NCBI RefSeq assembly: GCF_001866665.1
Contig: NZ_MLYO01000025.1
Coordinates: 1 to 64,000 of the forward strand
DNA length: 64,000 bases
Direction: 5' to 3'
Source: Streptomyces monashensis
Lineage (GTDB): Bacteria; Actinomycetota; Actinomycetes; Streptomycetales; Streptomycetaceae
Shown piece by piece: positions 18,645 through 28,147 of this stretch; position 1 is the stretch's first letter, and every line of letters starts with the position of its first letter. The notes under the pieces were generated by a model. It worked only from the letters and a program-made list of their open reading frames with translations, did not search any database and was not told the origin of the DNA. The position numbers were made by a program, and so were the translations under genes.

Positions 18645-18908
18645 TCAGCCGCCCGCTTGACGAGGTGGCTCGTGCCCCTGGCAGAGAGTGCCGAAGAGTT
18701 CGTCGAGGGGAGTGCTCAATGCGTGGGCCAGAGCGTGCCACGTCTTGAGAGTGCCGATAGTGCGCCCCTGCTCGATCTCGATCAGAGTCCTTCTGGCCAG
18801 GCCGCTTCGAGAGGCGAGCTCGTCGTAACTCCATCCCCGCGCCGCACGCAGCCGGGCGAGTTCCAGGCGCAGGGCCTCGAAGTCCGGGTCGGGCGGAAAG
18901 ATCGTCAC
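18645..18908 (-). CDS. XRE-family transcriptional regulator
   Basis: This 87-aa protein is essentially one Cro/CI helix-turn-helix (YDELASRSGLARRTLIEIE, then GTLKTWHALAHAL and LDELFGTL). It lies 160 bp upstream of the DUF6083-hypothetical-helicase set on the same strand and is divergent from the gene at 19071, so it may control both. Confidence 0.8.
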   Translation of the reverse strand: MTIFPPDPDFEALRLELARLRAARGWSYDELASRSGLARRTLIEIEQGRTIGTLKTWHALAHALSTPLDELFGTLCQGHEPPRQAGG

Positions 18909-19070
18909 CCGACCATCCGACGGTGCAGACGCCTGCCCTGTCAGTGCATACCTCTGCCCTATTTCCGCCTTTCAGGTTCGCTCCGAGGGGCAGAGGTCTG
19001 CACTACCGTGTGCGGCCGACCCCAGCCCGCCAGAGGCCGGCGCGGAAACGGCAGGAGGAACTCGCGCGCC

Positions 19071-20084
19071 ATGAGGCTCTGCTTCCCACAGTCAGATGTC
19101 CGGCGTACATGGACGGTTGAGCTCCTCCCCCAGCCCGGCGGGCCGGTACTCGTCTGTCAGCAATGTGCGCAGGGTGGGCAGCGGCTCACCGGCCCAGCTG
19201 CTCGATCAGAGGTCCTGGCGCATCTGGCGTCACACGCGCGCCGAGACCTGCTTCCTGCGCATCTGCGGACGTGCCAGTGCCACGAACGGGGCTGCGGCTG
19301 GCATCCCCGTCACCGTGGCTGCCACGGCCCGATCCGCCTTCTCCTGGCCCGTGACCACGGCGGACGGGCGTGGCGCCTCACCGATGCATGCACTGCGTGT
19401 GCGGCCGCCACGTCACAGGCCGCCGTCGTGCCCGAAACGATCCTGGCCGCTGCGGTCTCGTCGCGAGGACGGGCGAACACGCGCCGAAAACGCCACCCCC
19501 AAGGACCCGACAGCCGAACCCGGGTACAGGAGATGCTCAACTACCTTGCCGTCGCCCTGCCGACCGCCACGGGGGCCGACGCCCGGTTGATCGCCTTGCA
19601 GTGCGCGCTGCGCATGAACAACGTGGCGCGCGTCCGCTTGCCCCTAGGGCTGCTCCGAAGCCTCCGCCTGGGATCTGCCTCAGAAGCGTGGCGCGAGCTG
19701 AGCGAAGCGGGATGGCTGCGGCCATTCATGTCCGACGGCGGCGTGATCACGGCTCAGATGCTCGACGCAGCCCTGCTCACACAGCACCCGGCTCGCCCCG
19801 ACCGGCTTCAGGCTGCCGACTGGGCAGTGCGCTCCGCCTCCAGCATCCAAACAGATTCCGCGCCGCTTCCACGGCTGGCCGCTCTCGCACTGGCAGCGCA
19901 CACCGTAGCCGGAGAGAACCAAGGAGCGGTATCAGCGGAGCAGATGGCGCGCGAATGCGGCTGCCGTATTACAGCACTGCCCGTGATTCTCAAGCACTTG
20001 GTGGCCGAGGAGGTCCTCGTCTCTTGGACGGGGACTGGGGAAGCGGGAGACTTGCGCTGGGAGCTGGTTTCCAATCGCGCCTGA
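19071..20084 (+). CDS. Hypothetical protein with Cys/His-rich N-terminus and winged-helix-like C-terminus
   Basis: This 337-aa protein starts at ATG 19071 with GGAGGAA about ten bases upstream. Residues 25-110 hold several Cys and His (VCQQC, CQCHERGC, CTACAAA), which suggests metal binding. The last 120 residues (SAEQMARECGCRITALP, then LVAEEVLVSW) look like a winged-helix DNA-binding unit. I could not assign a family. Divergence from the XRE gene suggests shared control and perhaps a shared role. Confidence 0.65.
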   Translation: MRLCFPQSDVRRTWTVELLPQPGGPVLVCQQCAQGGQRLTGPAARSEVLAHLASHARRDLLPAHLRTCQCHERGCGWHPRHRGCHGPIRLLLARDHGGRAWRLTDACTACAAATSQAAVVPETILAAAVSSRGRANTRRKRHPQGPDSRTRVQEMLNYLAVALPTATGADARLIALQCALRMNNVARVRLPLGLLRSLRLGSASEAWRELSEAGWLRPFMSDGGVITAQMLDAALLTQHPARPDRLQAADWAVRSASSIQTDSAPLPRLAALALAAHTVAGENQGAVSAEQMARECGCRITALPVILKHLVAEEVLVSWTGTGEAGDLRWELVSNRA

Positions 20085-20292
20085 CTCGCATCGAAGGGGT
20101 AGGTCGGCGCCCGGCTCAGCTGCACACCATCAGGCGGTTTGGCCATCCCGGACTGAGGACGCCGGAGAAGGCTCACGGGCCACACACAGCTGCCTCCGCT
20201 GGTCCAGGATGTGCCCGAGTTGGAGCGGATCGCGCGATTGCGGACTCGTTCCCGCGGAGCTCATCGCTGCGCTGGATCGGTTGGCCACATGC
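20085..20292. other. Spacer before IS701 remnant
   Basis: No gene was recognised. The junction with the transposase fragment at about 20300 marks where the 3' part of the insertion sequence was lost. Confidence 0.4.
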
Positions 20293-21159
20293 TCATCGGA
20301 ACGGCGACACCCAGCAAGGGCGGATCGCGACGCGTGCCCAGTCGTAGACGCGTTCGCCGTGCGCGCCCGGCCCGCCCGACAGCCGCTTCCAGCGTTGCCG
20401 GGGCAGCGCGGCGATCAGCTCGTCGACCCGTTTCTCGGACCAACGGGTCGTGATGACCGTGTCGTTGACCTTGGTGGCCATCACATGGGCGATGCCGCGC
20501 TGTTCCAGCCAGACACGTGTGTGCTTGACCTGCCCGTATGCCTCGTCCGCGGTCACCCATGCGAACGGCACACCGGCATCGACGGCGCGTTGCAGCATCT
20601 GCCTGAAGTGCTCGTTCTTGGTCGCGAAACAGATGTCGTCGCCGATGCCGGCGGCCCGGCAGCGGTCCCGGTCATCGGTCCAGGAGGCCGGGAGGTAGAG
20701 CTCGCGGTCGATCAGGGCACGTCCCCGGGCCGAGGCGTAGGCCAGGAAGGTGCCGATCTGGCAGTTTTCCGTGCGGCCGGCCGTACCCGAGTATTGGCGC
20801 TGGACACCGGCGGATTTGGTGCCCTTCTTCAGGAAGCCGGTGTCGTCGCAGATCAAGACGCCGTCTGGGCTGCCGATGGTCTCCACGACGAAGTCACGCA
20901 CGTCGTCTCGGACCGCGTCCTCGTCCCAGTCGGAGAGGTTGAGCAGGCGCTGGACACCATCCGGGCGGAGCTGGCCGACCTGCTCGGCCAACGTCCAGCC
21001 GTTCTTCTTCTCCAAAGGTGCGACCAGCCCCTGAAGGTAGTCCAGTGCCCGCTCGCGCGGCTCGGACCTGCCAAAACGGTGGGCGAACCGGGCATGCAGC
21101 CCGGCTATCCCCTCGGACCACGACTCAACCTGCTCGACCGTCAGCGCATCAGCACACAG
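20293..21159 (-). pseudogene. Truncated IS701-family transposase
   Basis: About 285 residues match IS701 transposases (ALDYLQGLVAPLEKKNGWT, DDTGFLKKGTKSAGVQRQYS, GRALIDRELYLP, FAWVTADEAYGQ, GERVYDWARVAIRP). Homology stops after VAIRP, where relatives continue for roughly 100 more residues including the last catalytic region, and the frame ends seven codons later. No ATG or GTG start is present at the 5' end before an in-frame stop at 21160. No IS ends or duplications were found. It records an old insertion within the transposon cargo. Confidence 0.85.
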
Positions 21160-22159
21160 TCACATCAACGACAGGCGACGTTGATCGTCACCCCAGATGC
21201 GGTTGCAGTATTAACCCGGAGAGCAAAGGAAACACGGCCACCTCACGCTCGACGGCATCGACCTACCGCTGGAGTAGCAGTCGCTGCGGTCCGAACGGGC
21301 GTCATGGGGGCGGTATGGGCCCGCGGTCGTGGCTGTACAACGCGCACCCACCGGTGGACCGTTGTCTGCGCGAACGAGGGAACGCTGACCTGCTGACACG
21401 CGGCCTCTGTGGCTCGGGCGTCTCCTGTTCCCACTGTCGACGACGAACATGTCGAACAGCACTCAGTCGTACGGCACAAGCGCGACCGGGCAGTGCACGT
21501 GGTGGATCAGAGCGTGCCCGACCGGCCCCGTGTGCGGGCCGACCACGGCACAGCGCCTGCGGCTGCCCACGACGAGCGGCCCCGCACCGGCCGCGGCCCG
21601 GACGAGGACGTGCGCCAGCCACCCCTCGTGGAGCTCTTCCTTCACGACGGCGGTGGGTACTTCTCGGCCTCGCCCTGGCGCTGGAGGCCCATGAACAACG
21701 GGGCACGGGTCCGGATCGTCGAGCGTCGGCCTGATCCCTTCCGGCCCTCCCGGGCCACCGCTTGACGTCAGCCCAGCAGTTGGTGCGCCCAGTCGCGTTG
21801 GATGTCGTCGCCGGAGCAGTCGAAGTCTCCGGTGTTTCTCCGGGGCGCCGATCGCGGGCGGTGCGCGCCCGAACGATGTCGACGTAGGGCTACGAGTGGA
21901 AGCCTCGTGTGAGACCAGCACCGGGATGCTGAGGGCGGCGAGCCAGTCGGTGAACATGCGGCTCAGGATGTCCTCATTGGCGTCGAAGGGGAGGTATGGG
22001 GCTCTGATGGGGGCCAGTGGCCCTCGAGCCCCGTGCCCCTGACGGGGGGGCGGCGTGCAGGACCAGACGTCGCCGCTCCTCTGTGCTGTCCAGGTACAGG
22101 AGGCCGGTTCTTGGCGCGGGCCAGGTAAGTGTGGACGTGCTGGCAGTTGCATTGGCCAG
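21160..22159. other. Degenerate region with universal-stress-protein remnant
   Basis: There is no intact gene in this 1-kb stretch. Apart from the USP fragment at 21463-21745, minus-strand pieces such as YLPFDANEDILSRMFTDWL (near 21960) and a terminal DDIQRDWAHQLLG before a stop (near 21775) look like protein coding debris, but I cannot name the parent genes. Confidence 0.45.
21463..21745 (-). pseudogene. C-terminal fragment of a universal stress protein
   Basis: About 85 residues end in GPVGHALIHHVHCPVALVPYD, the usual UspA-family C-terminus, preceded by AAAGAGPLVVGSRRR where intact proteins read VVGSRGRGG. The N-terminal ATP-binding portion is missing and the glycine-rich loop is altered, so it is a remnant. 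Confidence 0.6.
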
Positions 22160-23305
22160 TCACATGCCGCCGAGCACTCGTCGGGTCTCGGCGGCGATCT
22201 GCTGCGTCTCGCCGGTTGCGACCACGAGGACCGGGACACCTCTCACCGCCTGATCGATGCGTCGGTGGCCTTCCCGCATCAAATCTGCCAGTTCGGGGAC
22301 GAGCAGCCCGCCTCGAACACCGAGAACAGTCAGGGCCGAGCAGATCTCCTCGCGTACCTCAGGTTGGTCTTCGCCGATCTCCCCGGTGAAGACCAGGGCG
22401 TCCAGCCGGTCCAGCGAGGCGGCCATCGCGCCGATGCCCCTGCGGCAGCTGAGTGTGAACGTCGCCAGCGCCAACGCGGCCGCGGCATCACCCTCCGCGC
22501 GGGCGCGCACCAGGTCCCGGGTGTCTCCCGAGGTACCGGAGAGGCCGAGCAGACCGGAATGCCGGTGGAGTGTGTCATCCAATTCGTCCGTGCTCAGACC
22601 GTGCCGCCGCTGCAGCCACAGCAGCGCGCCGGGGTCGAGACTGCCGCTGCGCCGACTCATCACCAGGCCTTCCAGCGGAGTGAGGCCCATGGTGGTGTCC
22701 ACGCTGCGTCCGTTCCGCACGGCGCAGGCCGAGCAGCCGCCGCCCATGTGCACGAGCACGACCTGGAGGTTGTCGACGGGTCGGCCCAGGGCCTGCGCCG
22801 TCCTCTGCAGTGCCCACGAGTAGGAAAGCCCGTGGAAGCCGTACCGGCGCAGCTCGTATTCGGCTCGCCATCGCTCCGGCACGGCGTACGTGCGCGCCTG
22901 TGCCGGCAAATCCTTGTGAAAGACGGTGTCGAAGCAGGCGATATGAGGAACGTCGGGCAGGAGTTCTCGTGCGGCATCGACCACATGCAAGGCAGGGGTC
23001 ACGTGCAACGGCGCGAGATCGGCGACGTCCGCCAGCAGAGCCCGTACGCGTGCGTCGATCAGCGCATGTCCAGTCAGGTGCGGGCCGCTGTGGACGATGC
23101 GGTGACCAACCGCCGCAGGAACGGGCACCTCGCTGAGGAAGTTCCGCAGTTCCGCCGCCACAGCAGGCCCCGGGGGCTCCGAGGCGTCTCGATCCGCCAC
23201 CCGTTCACCGTCCGCCGCGAACAGAGCGATGTGAAGGCTCGAAGAGCCAGCATCGAGGACCAGTACGTGACCATCACGGCTCTCGTGGGAGCGGTCAGCA
23301 CTCAT
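22160..23305 (-). CDS. ackA: Acetate (or propionate) kinase
   Basis: This 381-aa enzyme of the acetokinase family interconverts acetate plus ATP with acetyl phosphate plus ADP. Family landmarks are VLDAGSSSLHIAL at the N-terminus, GHRIVHSGP, FDTVFH, YGFHGLSY, HMGGGCSACA, GTSGDTRDL and VFTGEIGED. ATG 23305 has GGAGG six bases upstream. A short upstream frame ends 11 bp inside the gene, and I cannot identify it. In actinobacteria related kinases sit with phosphoketolase, universal stress and CBS proteins in hypoxia or dormancy gene sets; only a USP remnant remains nearby. Confidence 0.9.
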   Translation of the reverse strand: MSADRSHESRDGHVLVLDAGSSSLHIALFAADGERVADRDASEPPGPAVAAELRNFLSEVPVPAAVGHRIVHSGPHLTGHALIDARVRALLADVADLAPLHVTPALHVVDAARELLPDVPHIACFDTVFHKDLPAQARTYAVPERWRAEYELRRYGFHGLSYSWALQRTAQALGRPVDNLQVVLVHMGGGCSACAVRNGRSVDTTMGLTPLEGLVMSRRSGSLDPGALLWLQRRHGLSTDELDDTLHRHSGLLGLSGTSGDTRDLVRARAEGDAAAALALATFTLSCRRGIGAMAASLDRLDALVFTGEIGEDQPEVREEICSALTVLGVRGGLLVPELADLMREGHRRIDQAVRGVPVLVVATGETQQIAAETRRVLGGM

Positions 23306-23823
23306 CACACACCTCCAGTGCACTCGCGTCCCCCGGCACGGTGCGCCCGCCACGGAGTGCGACCCTGTGCTCAGGGTCGGCCTCGGTGCGGACCGGGTTG
23401 TGCTCCGCCCGGCTCGGCAGTTCGGTGAAGAAGACGCTGGTGGCCCAGTCGCCGTCCTCCAGGCGGGTGCCGACGTTTCGGCCACGTCGGCCACGCCGAC
23501 CTGCTCGTTCGCCGCCAGGGGCGCCGTCGGTGTCCGTCTGCCAGCGGATGCCCCTGGCGGTGCGGTGGCGCGGTTCCTCCCGCAGGCCGGAGGCAAGGTC
23601 CCGGGCCGCATCGGAGGGCAGACCCCGGGTCGGCGCCAGGATGGGCCGCAAGTTCCTGCCGTTCGTGTCCGCGTCGGGCTACCTCACAACCCTTGCCCTG
23701 CCGCCTGGTAGGCCTCGGTGATGTCGCGCCTCGCCGCTTCCCCCAGGCTGCCACCACAGGGAGGGATCCGCTCGTCCACCCGTTCGGCAGCACGCCGCGC
23801 CTGCGGGACGGGGCACCCCTAGC
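23306..23823. other. Gap between ackA and psiE-like gene
   Basis: A minus-strand frame (about 23651 to 23295, ending VPGDASALEVCDEC) overlaps the ackA start and has protein-like composition (NVGTRLEDGDWATSVFFTEL), but I recognise no family. It may be a remnant of an upstream operon gene. Nothing else was seen. Confidence 0.35.
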
Positions 23824-24360
23824 ATGCTGACTGTGCGACCCATTCTGCCGAAGCTCGAGGGCGGCCGGGTGCAGGGCCTCCTGCAGCTCATCGAGGACGG
23901 CATCCACCTCGTCGTCGCGGCGCTCCTCGTACTGCTCGCGGGGATCCTGACCGTCGGGGTCGTCCATGACGTCATCCGGTTGCTCCAGGGGCCGTACCAC
24001 GAGGAGACGGTCGTTCTCTCCGCCCTGGACAGCAGCCTGGTGCTGTTCATCGTGGCCGAGCTGCTCCACACCGTCCGCCTCACCATCAGGAACCAGACCC
24101 TCGACGCGGAGCCTTTCCTAGTCGTCGGCCTGATCGCCGGCATCCGCAGGGTGCTCATCGTGACAGCCGAGGCGGAGAAGTCCTTCCGGTGGAACGTCGA
24201 GGGGATCGAACTGCTCATCCTGGCGGGGCTGATCATCGTGATGGCGACAGCGGTGTACGTGTGGCGGCGCTCGACGCGGCCGGGAGACTACTTCCCGCTC
24301 CAGGAGGCGCGGCGCTCTCCGTCGCCGACTTCGTCACCCACTCCGGTGCGCGGCTCCTGA
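23824..24360 (+). CDS. PsiE-family (phosphate-starvation-inducible) membrane protein
   Basis: This 178-aa integral membrane protein has four predicted segments (about 27-50, 75-95, 105-122 and 145-165) and matches the PsiE family (SLVLFIVAELLHTVRLTI, VGLIAGIRRVLIVTAE). The biochemical function is unknown; PsiE genes are regular members of Gram-negative heat-resistance islands. ATG 23824 lacks a strong ribosome-binding site, and GTG 23833 is an alternative. Its 3' end overlaps the convergent FUSC gene by 27 bp. Confidence 0.85.
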   Translation: MLTVRPILPKLEGGRVQGLLQLIEDGIHLVVAALLVLLAGILTVGVVHDVIRLLQGPYHEETVVLSALDSSLVLFIVAELLHTVRLTIRNQTLDAEPFLVVGLIAGIRRVLIVTAEAEKSFRWNVEGIELLILAGLIIVMATAVYVWRRSTRPGDYFPLQEARRSPSPTSSPTPVRGS

Positions 24361-26616
24361 TCCGTCGCCCTCCGCCGCCGCGGCCGCCCGCACTCGCTGC
24401 TCCTCGCGAGCAGAGCCGACGTCCCGTTCCAGGGGGGTGCGGCTCACGGCCGTCGCGAGGTCCTCCAAGGCTTGCTTTTGCAGTTCCGCCTCGCGCCGCA
24501 CGACCGGGCTCCCATTGCTGGCGGCGTCCTCCCACGCGTGGAGCGCCTCCTCCACGCGTCCCCAGTCCGGATTCCTGTGCTCGCGCACGGCGACTGCCGC
24601 CTTCGCGGTGTCCGTCTCCAGGGCGTCGGCGAACCGCTCCGCCTCGGGGACGACACGGCTGTCGGCCCGCGGGACGTGGCTCTCCATGAGCATCGCCGCG
24701 CGGCCGAACCCCTTGAGCGCCTCCTGCGCCTCCTGTGCCTCGCGCGACGTCAGCCCCCTGGGGCGAACCGGTTCCTGCCTTGCCCGGTCGTATGCCTCTT
24801 GCCAGGCGGCACGTGCCTCCCTGCTGGCCAGCAGTGCCCTGCGCATGTCGGCGTGATGCTCCCGGGTCGGTTCGGCGTAGTTGCGGAGCACCGCGGCCGC
24901 ATAGCGGCCGTTGGCGGCGAGCCAGTCCGCAAGCCGGCTCGGCAGCCGGGGTGTCTCCCATGCGGGGAACACCACGTACGCCAGCATTGCCAGGGCCCCG
25001 CCGAGCAGGGTGAGCACCACCCGCTCCGGGACCGTCTGCTCCCACGCCTGGCCGCCCATGCCGAGCAGGAAGACGACGTACGCGGCGGTGAAGCACTGGG
25101 AGTAGGCGTAGCCGGTACGGTTCAGCGTGTACGACAGGCCCGCCGAGACGACTGCCAGCGCGCCGAACACATGGGCATCCGGTCCCAGGGCCTGCACCAT
25201 CACGGTGGCGAGCGCGACCCCCGCCAGGGTCCCGGCGAGACGGGCCACCGCACGCGCGTACGTCCGGTGGAAATCCGGCCGCATCACCATCACCGAGGCG
25301 ATGGGCGCCCAGTAGCCGTGGCCCAGGGGGAGCCGGGCGGCGATCAGATAGCCGAGTGTGGCCACCGCCGCCAGGCGGACGGCGTGCCGGAACACGGGCG
25401 AGTCCCGGCGGAGCTCACGGCGGACCGCCCGGACGACGACCGGGACCAGCCGGAACATCGTCGGGCGCACCAGGAACTCGGCGCCCGCGGGGCCGGGCAG
25501 CGTGGGCGCCCTCCCGCGCGCGCCTCCACTCCCGGCGACCTCCAACGCCTCGCCGAGCAGTTCCACGAGCTGCTCGGCGGCCTGCCTCGCGGGGCCCTCC
25601 AGCACCTCGTGCTCCTCGTCGACGCGCAGGACGTCCACGCTCCCGGGCCGCACCTCGGCGGGAGTGCCGCGGCGGATCGAACGGGCGACCGCATCCAGGA
25701 CGTCGGCGGCCGCGTCGAGCAACTCCCGCGCGCGGTCCCGCCCGGGTCCCTCCGCTGGGGCGCCCACATCCGGGTCGGCGAGCGCGGCGACGACCGGCCG
25801 AATGCGCTCGGCGAGTCCCCGGGGGCCGTGCAGGACGGGGGGACGGGTTCGGGCCTGTGACGGCGTCACGGCGGCCGCGTCCCGGGCCGTCATCAACGGC
25901 TCCGGGTCAAACGCGGCCGTCGGGTCGTGCCGCAGCCGGCGGGCGTAGTCCGCCACGGCGGCCAGGGCGTCGGCGAGCGCGTCACGATGCGCCCCCCAAC
26001 GGCGGATCGGGAACAGCAGGATCAGCACGGCCTGCGTCACGCCCCCGAGCGCGATGACCCCGGCGTGCTCCAGGGCTCGCCCCACGCTCGTGGGCAGGGT
26101 GATGGTCACCAGCATGCTGCCCACGGTCGTCGCTGCGACGATCCCAGCGGTCGATCCGACGGCCCACGCCATTCCCGCGGCAAAGGCCCATACGGCCAGC
26201 AGCGGCAAGAACGTCACGAGTCGCCCCGCCGCCAGGTAGCCCACGAAGGTGCTGAGCGCCAGACCCGCGCCCGCGCCGAGCGCGATCACCTTGCGTGGAC
26301 GCCAGGTGCGCTGGAAGGTGGCCCCACCCGCGGAGTAGGCACCGAGGGCGGCGGATGCGGCATACGCAGGGGAGACCAGCCACAGCGCCGGCCCGATGAC
26401 GATGGCCACCCCAGCGGCCGTACGCAGCGCGAGTAGAGGTTCCAGCCGCGTCTCCTCGATCGTGAGTCCGGATCGCACGACCTCCCCGAAGGCCCGCAGC
26501 CACGTCACGAATGTGAGCCTAGCCGGAACGTTCTGCCGGGTCGCGTCGGCCGCGCCGCCGCCTCCTGGAGGCGCCGCGCTCGGCGGACGCGCGATCCCGG
26601 GCCGACCTACACTCAC
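24334..26616 (-). CDS. FUSC-family inner membrane protein (putative aromatic-acid exporter)
   Basis: This 760-aa protein has the duplicated FUSC layout: a first cluster of membrane segments (about 45-205), a soluble region of about 170 residues, a second cluster (about 405-540, including LGHGYWAPIASVMVMRPDF, the second-half signature) and a long charged cytoplasmic tail. FUSC proteins include AaeB and YccS-type exporters of aromatic acids, but the substrate here is unknown. GTG 26616 has GAGGG about nine bases upstream. Confidence 0.85.
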   Translation of the reverse strand: MSVGRPGIARPPSAAPPGGGGAADATRQNVPARLTFVTWLRAFGEVVRSGLTIEETRLEPLLALRTAAGVAIVIGPALWLVSPAYAASAALGAYSAGGATFQRTWRPRKVIALGAGAGLALSTFVGYLAAGRLVTFLPLLAVWAFAAGMAWAVGSTAGIVAATTVGSMLVTITLPTSVGRALEHAGVIALGGVTQAVLILLFPIRRWGAHRDALADALAAVADYARRLRHDPTAAFDPEPLMTARDAAAVTPSQARTRPPVLHGPRGLAERIRPVVAALADPDVGAPAEGPGRDRARELLDAAADVLDAVARSIRRGTPAEVRPGSVDVLRVDEEHEVLEGPARQAAEQLVELLGEALEVAGSGGARGRAPTLPGPAGAEFLVRPTMFRLVPVVVRAVRRELRRDSPVFRHAVRLAAVATLGYLIAARLPLGHGYWAPIASVMVMRPDFHRTYARAVARLAGTLAGVALATVMVQALGPDAHVFGALAVVSAGLSYTLNRTGYAYSQCFTAAYVVFLLGMGGQAWEQTVPERVVLTLLGGALAMLAYVVFPAWETPRLPSRLADWLAANGRYAAAVLRNYAEPTREHHADMRRALLASREARAAWQEAYDRARQEPVRPRGLTSREAQEAQEALKGFGRAAMLMESHVPRADSRVVPEAERFADALETDTAKAAVAVREHRNPDWGRVEEALHAWEDAASNGSPVVRREAELQKQALEDLATAVSRTPLERDVGSAREEQRVRAAAAAEGDGSGAAHRSG

Positions 26617-26646
26617 AAACCGGCACCCTCGTGTACAGGGCGATCG

Positions 26647-27120
26647 ATGACCACACCCCCCAGCGCCGGCTGTCAGCCCCAGCGGCCGCGGCTCGACGTC
26701 GTCCTCGTGGCCGATCCGTGATGGCCAACGGAGGTCGCGAAGCGACTGAAGAGAGGGTCACGGACCCGGCCCTACCTGGACAGCATCCGCCCCGTCATCG
26801 CCATGATCGGCCCACCGGAGCACATCGCGCTGCTGTCGCTGCCCATGCTCGGCCTGATGCGCGCCGCCCACCGGCTGAGGGGAGCGGCCCTCGGCGTGTT
26901 CGGAGCGCGATTCCCGGAGTCCGGCAACACCCTGCCACCCGGGAGATCCAGTACACCAGCGAGGCACCGCATGTCTACGGGCGGTTGCGGCTGCTAGGTG
27001 GGATGGTCCGCGTCAACCGGCCGTGGCTGTGCTGTTCACCGGCCGCTCCCGAGCGATCGCTGGCGTGTTCGCCACCGCGGCGTTCGGCCTCGTGTGCAGT
27101 GACATCTGGGGTCACCCTTT
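26647..27120 (+). pseudogene. Decayed membrane-protein gene
   Basis: Reading from ATG 26647, the frame gives LDVVLVADP, an in-frame TGA at 26719, then WPTEVAKRLKRGS, which suggests a TGG-to-TGA nonsense change. Later pieces, in more than one frame, look like one actinobacterial membrane protein (PPEHIALLSLPMLGLMRAA; RAIAGVFATAAFGLVCSDIW). Frameshifts and a truncated 3' end are evident. I cannot name the family, and the rest of 26617-27334 shows no gene. Confidence 0.5.
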
Positions 27121-27334
27121 ACGTGGGGCCGCTCCGCGACACGGTGTTCGCCGTGCTGTCGATCCGCACGCCCGTCCGACACCCCGGGCAGCCGGACACC
27201 TGGGCCTGGCAGGGCAATACAGGGAGGCTAATTGAGCCCGACATGCGCATGCGTTCGCGCGCCCTGTCGGCCAGGCTGAATGGGAAGCCCAGGGGCCGGG
27301 AGCCACCCCGGCCCCGCAGCCGGAGGTTGCCGTC

Positions 27335-27784
27335 ATGACCGTGATGTCCATCGCCAGGTTCGAAAGGTTCTTCCGCGCGGCCGCGGGGCTGGACGTCGAC
27401 AAGAACGATCTGAAGCGCTACAGCGACTTCGTCGACGCCAAGCTCTATGACCTGCTGACCGTCGCCCAGGCCACTGCCAAGGCCAACGGGCGCGACATCA
27501 TCCGGACCTGTGACCTACCGATCACGAAAGGCCTGCAGGAGAGCATTCACCACTTCCGGAAGATCGACCAGGATGTAGAACTCAAACCGATCCTGGAACA
27601 GCTCGCCACCCACCCTGCTCTGGACCGCACGCCCGACGAGGAGACCGAGGCGGCCTATCCGGACATCATCGGCGGACTCAGCCTGGCCCTTGCTCAGTGC
27701 TTCAAGATCCTCCACCCCGACCTGAAGAACCCCCAGACCCAGCACTGGGACGAGACCCGAGCCGTCTTCGACCTCCTGTTGTGA
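27335..27784 (+). CDS. DUF1931 double-histone-fold protein
   Basis: This complete 149-aa protein matches DUF1931, the bacterial family with two fused histone folds (IARFERFFRAAAGLDVDKND, RYSDFVDAKLYDLL, ITKGLQESIHHFRKID, HPDLKNPQTQHWDE). Structures of thermophile members show a histone-like fold; DNA binding in vivo is not settled. GGAGG lies eight bases before ATG 27335. It stands alone on the plus strand between remnants. Presence in a stress island suggests a protective or DNA-organising role, which is inference. Confidence 0.85.
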   Translation: MTVMSIARFERFFRAAAGLDVDKNDLKRYSDFVDAKLYDLLTVAQATAKANGRDIIRTCDLPITKGLQESIHHFRKIDQDVELKPILEQLATHPALDRTPDEETEAAYPDIIGGLSLALAQCFKILHPDLKNPQTQHWDETRAVFDLLL

Positions 27785-28147
27785 GTGGCGAGCGGACCAG
27801 GCGGTGCAGACCACGGCCAAACAGCGTCAGCGCGCTCTGCTTCCTCGGCTGCCGCAACCATCTGCTGGCTCGCCGCAGGCCCTCGTCCACGTCCAAGGTG
27901 CTCCCGAAAGCGGTCCTGGTCGGTGAGCTGGCCGAGACCGCGGCGGGCACCCGCCGGCTGCTGGAGCTGACCGCTGTGAGGCTTGCGGGGATCCGCACGA
28001 TCCCCTACCGGCTGGTGTCGTAAGTCGGTCCCGAAGCCCGACCGATCCGCAAGGGCAAGCTCCAGCACCCCAGGCTGATCGGTCCGCATCCCGGGTGTCC
28101 CAGAGCTCAGATTGTGGCGGCTCGACCTCGCAGGGATCATCGAAGGC
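27785..28147. other. Gap between DUF1931 gene and phosphatase gene
   Basis: An open plus-strand stretch ending RLAGIRTIPYRLVS before a stop at about 28021 looks like a gene fragment, but I cannot identify it. No promoter or terminator was recognised with confidence. Confidence 0.35.

Noticed and set aside
22055..23428. Plus-strand open frame opposite ackA
   Set aside because: The acetate kinase frame has all family motifs and a ribosome-binding site; this frame has none.
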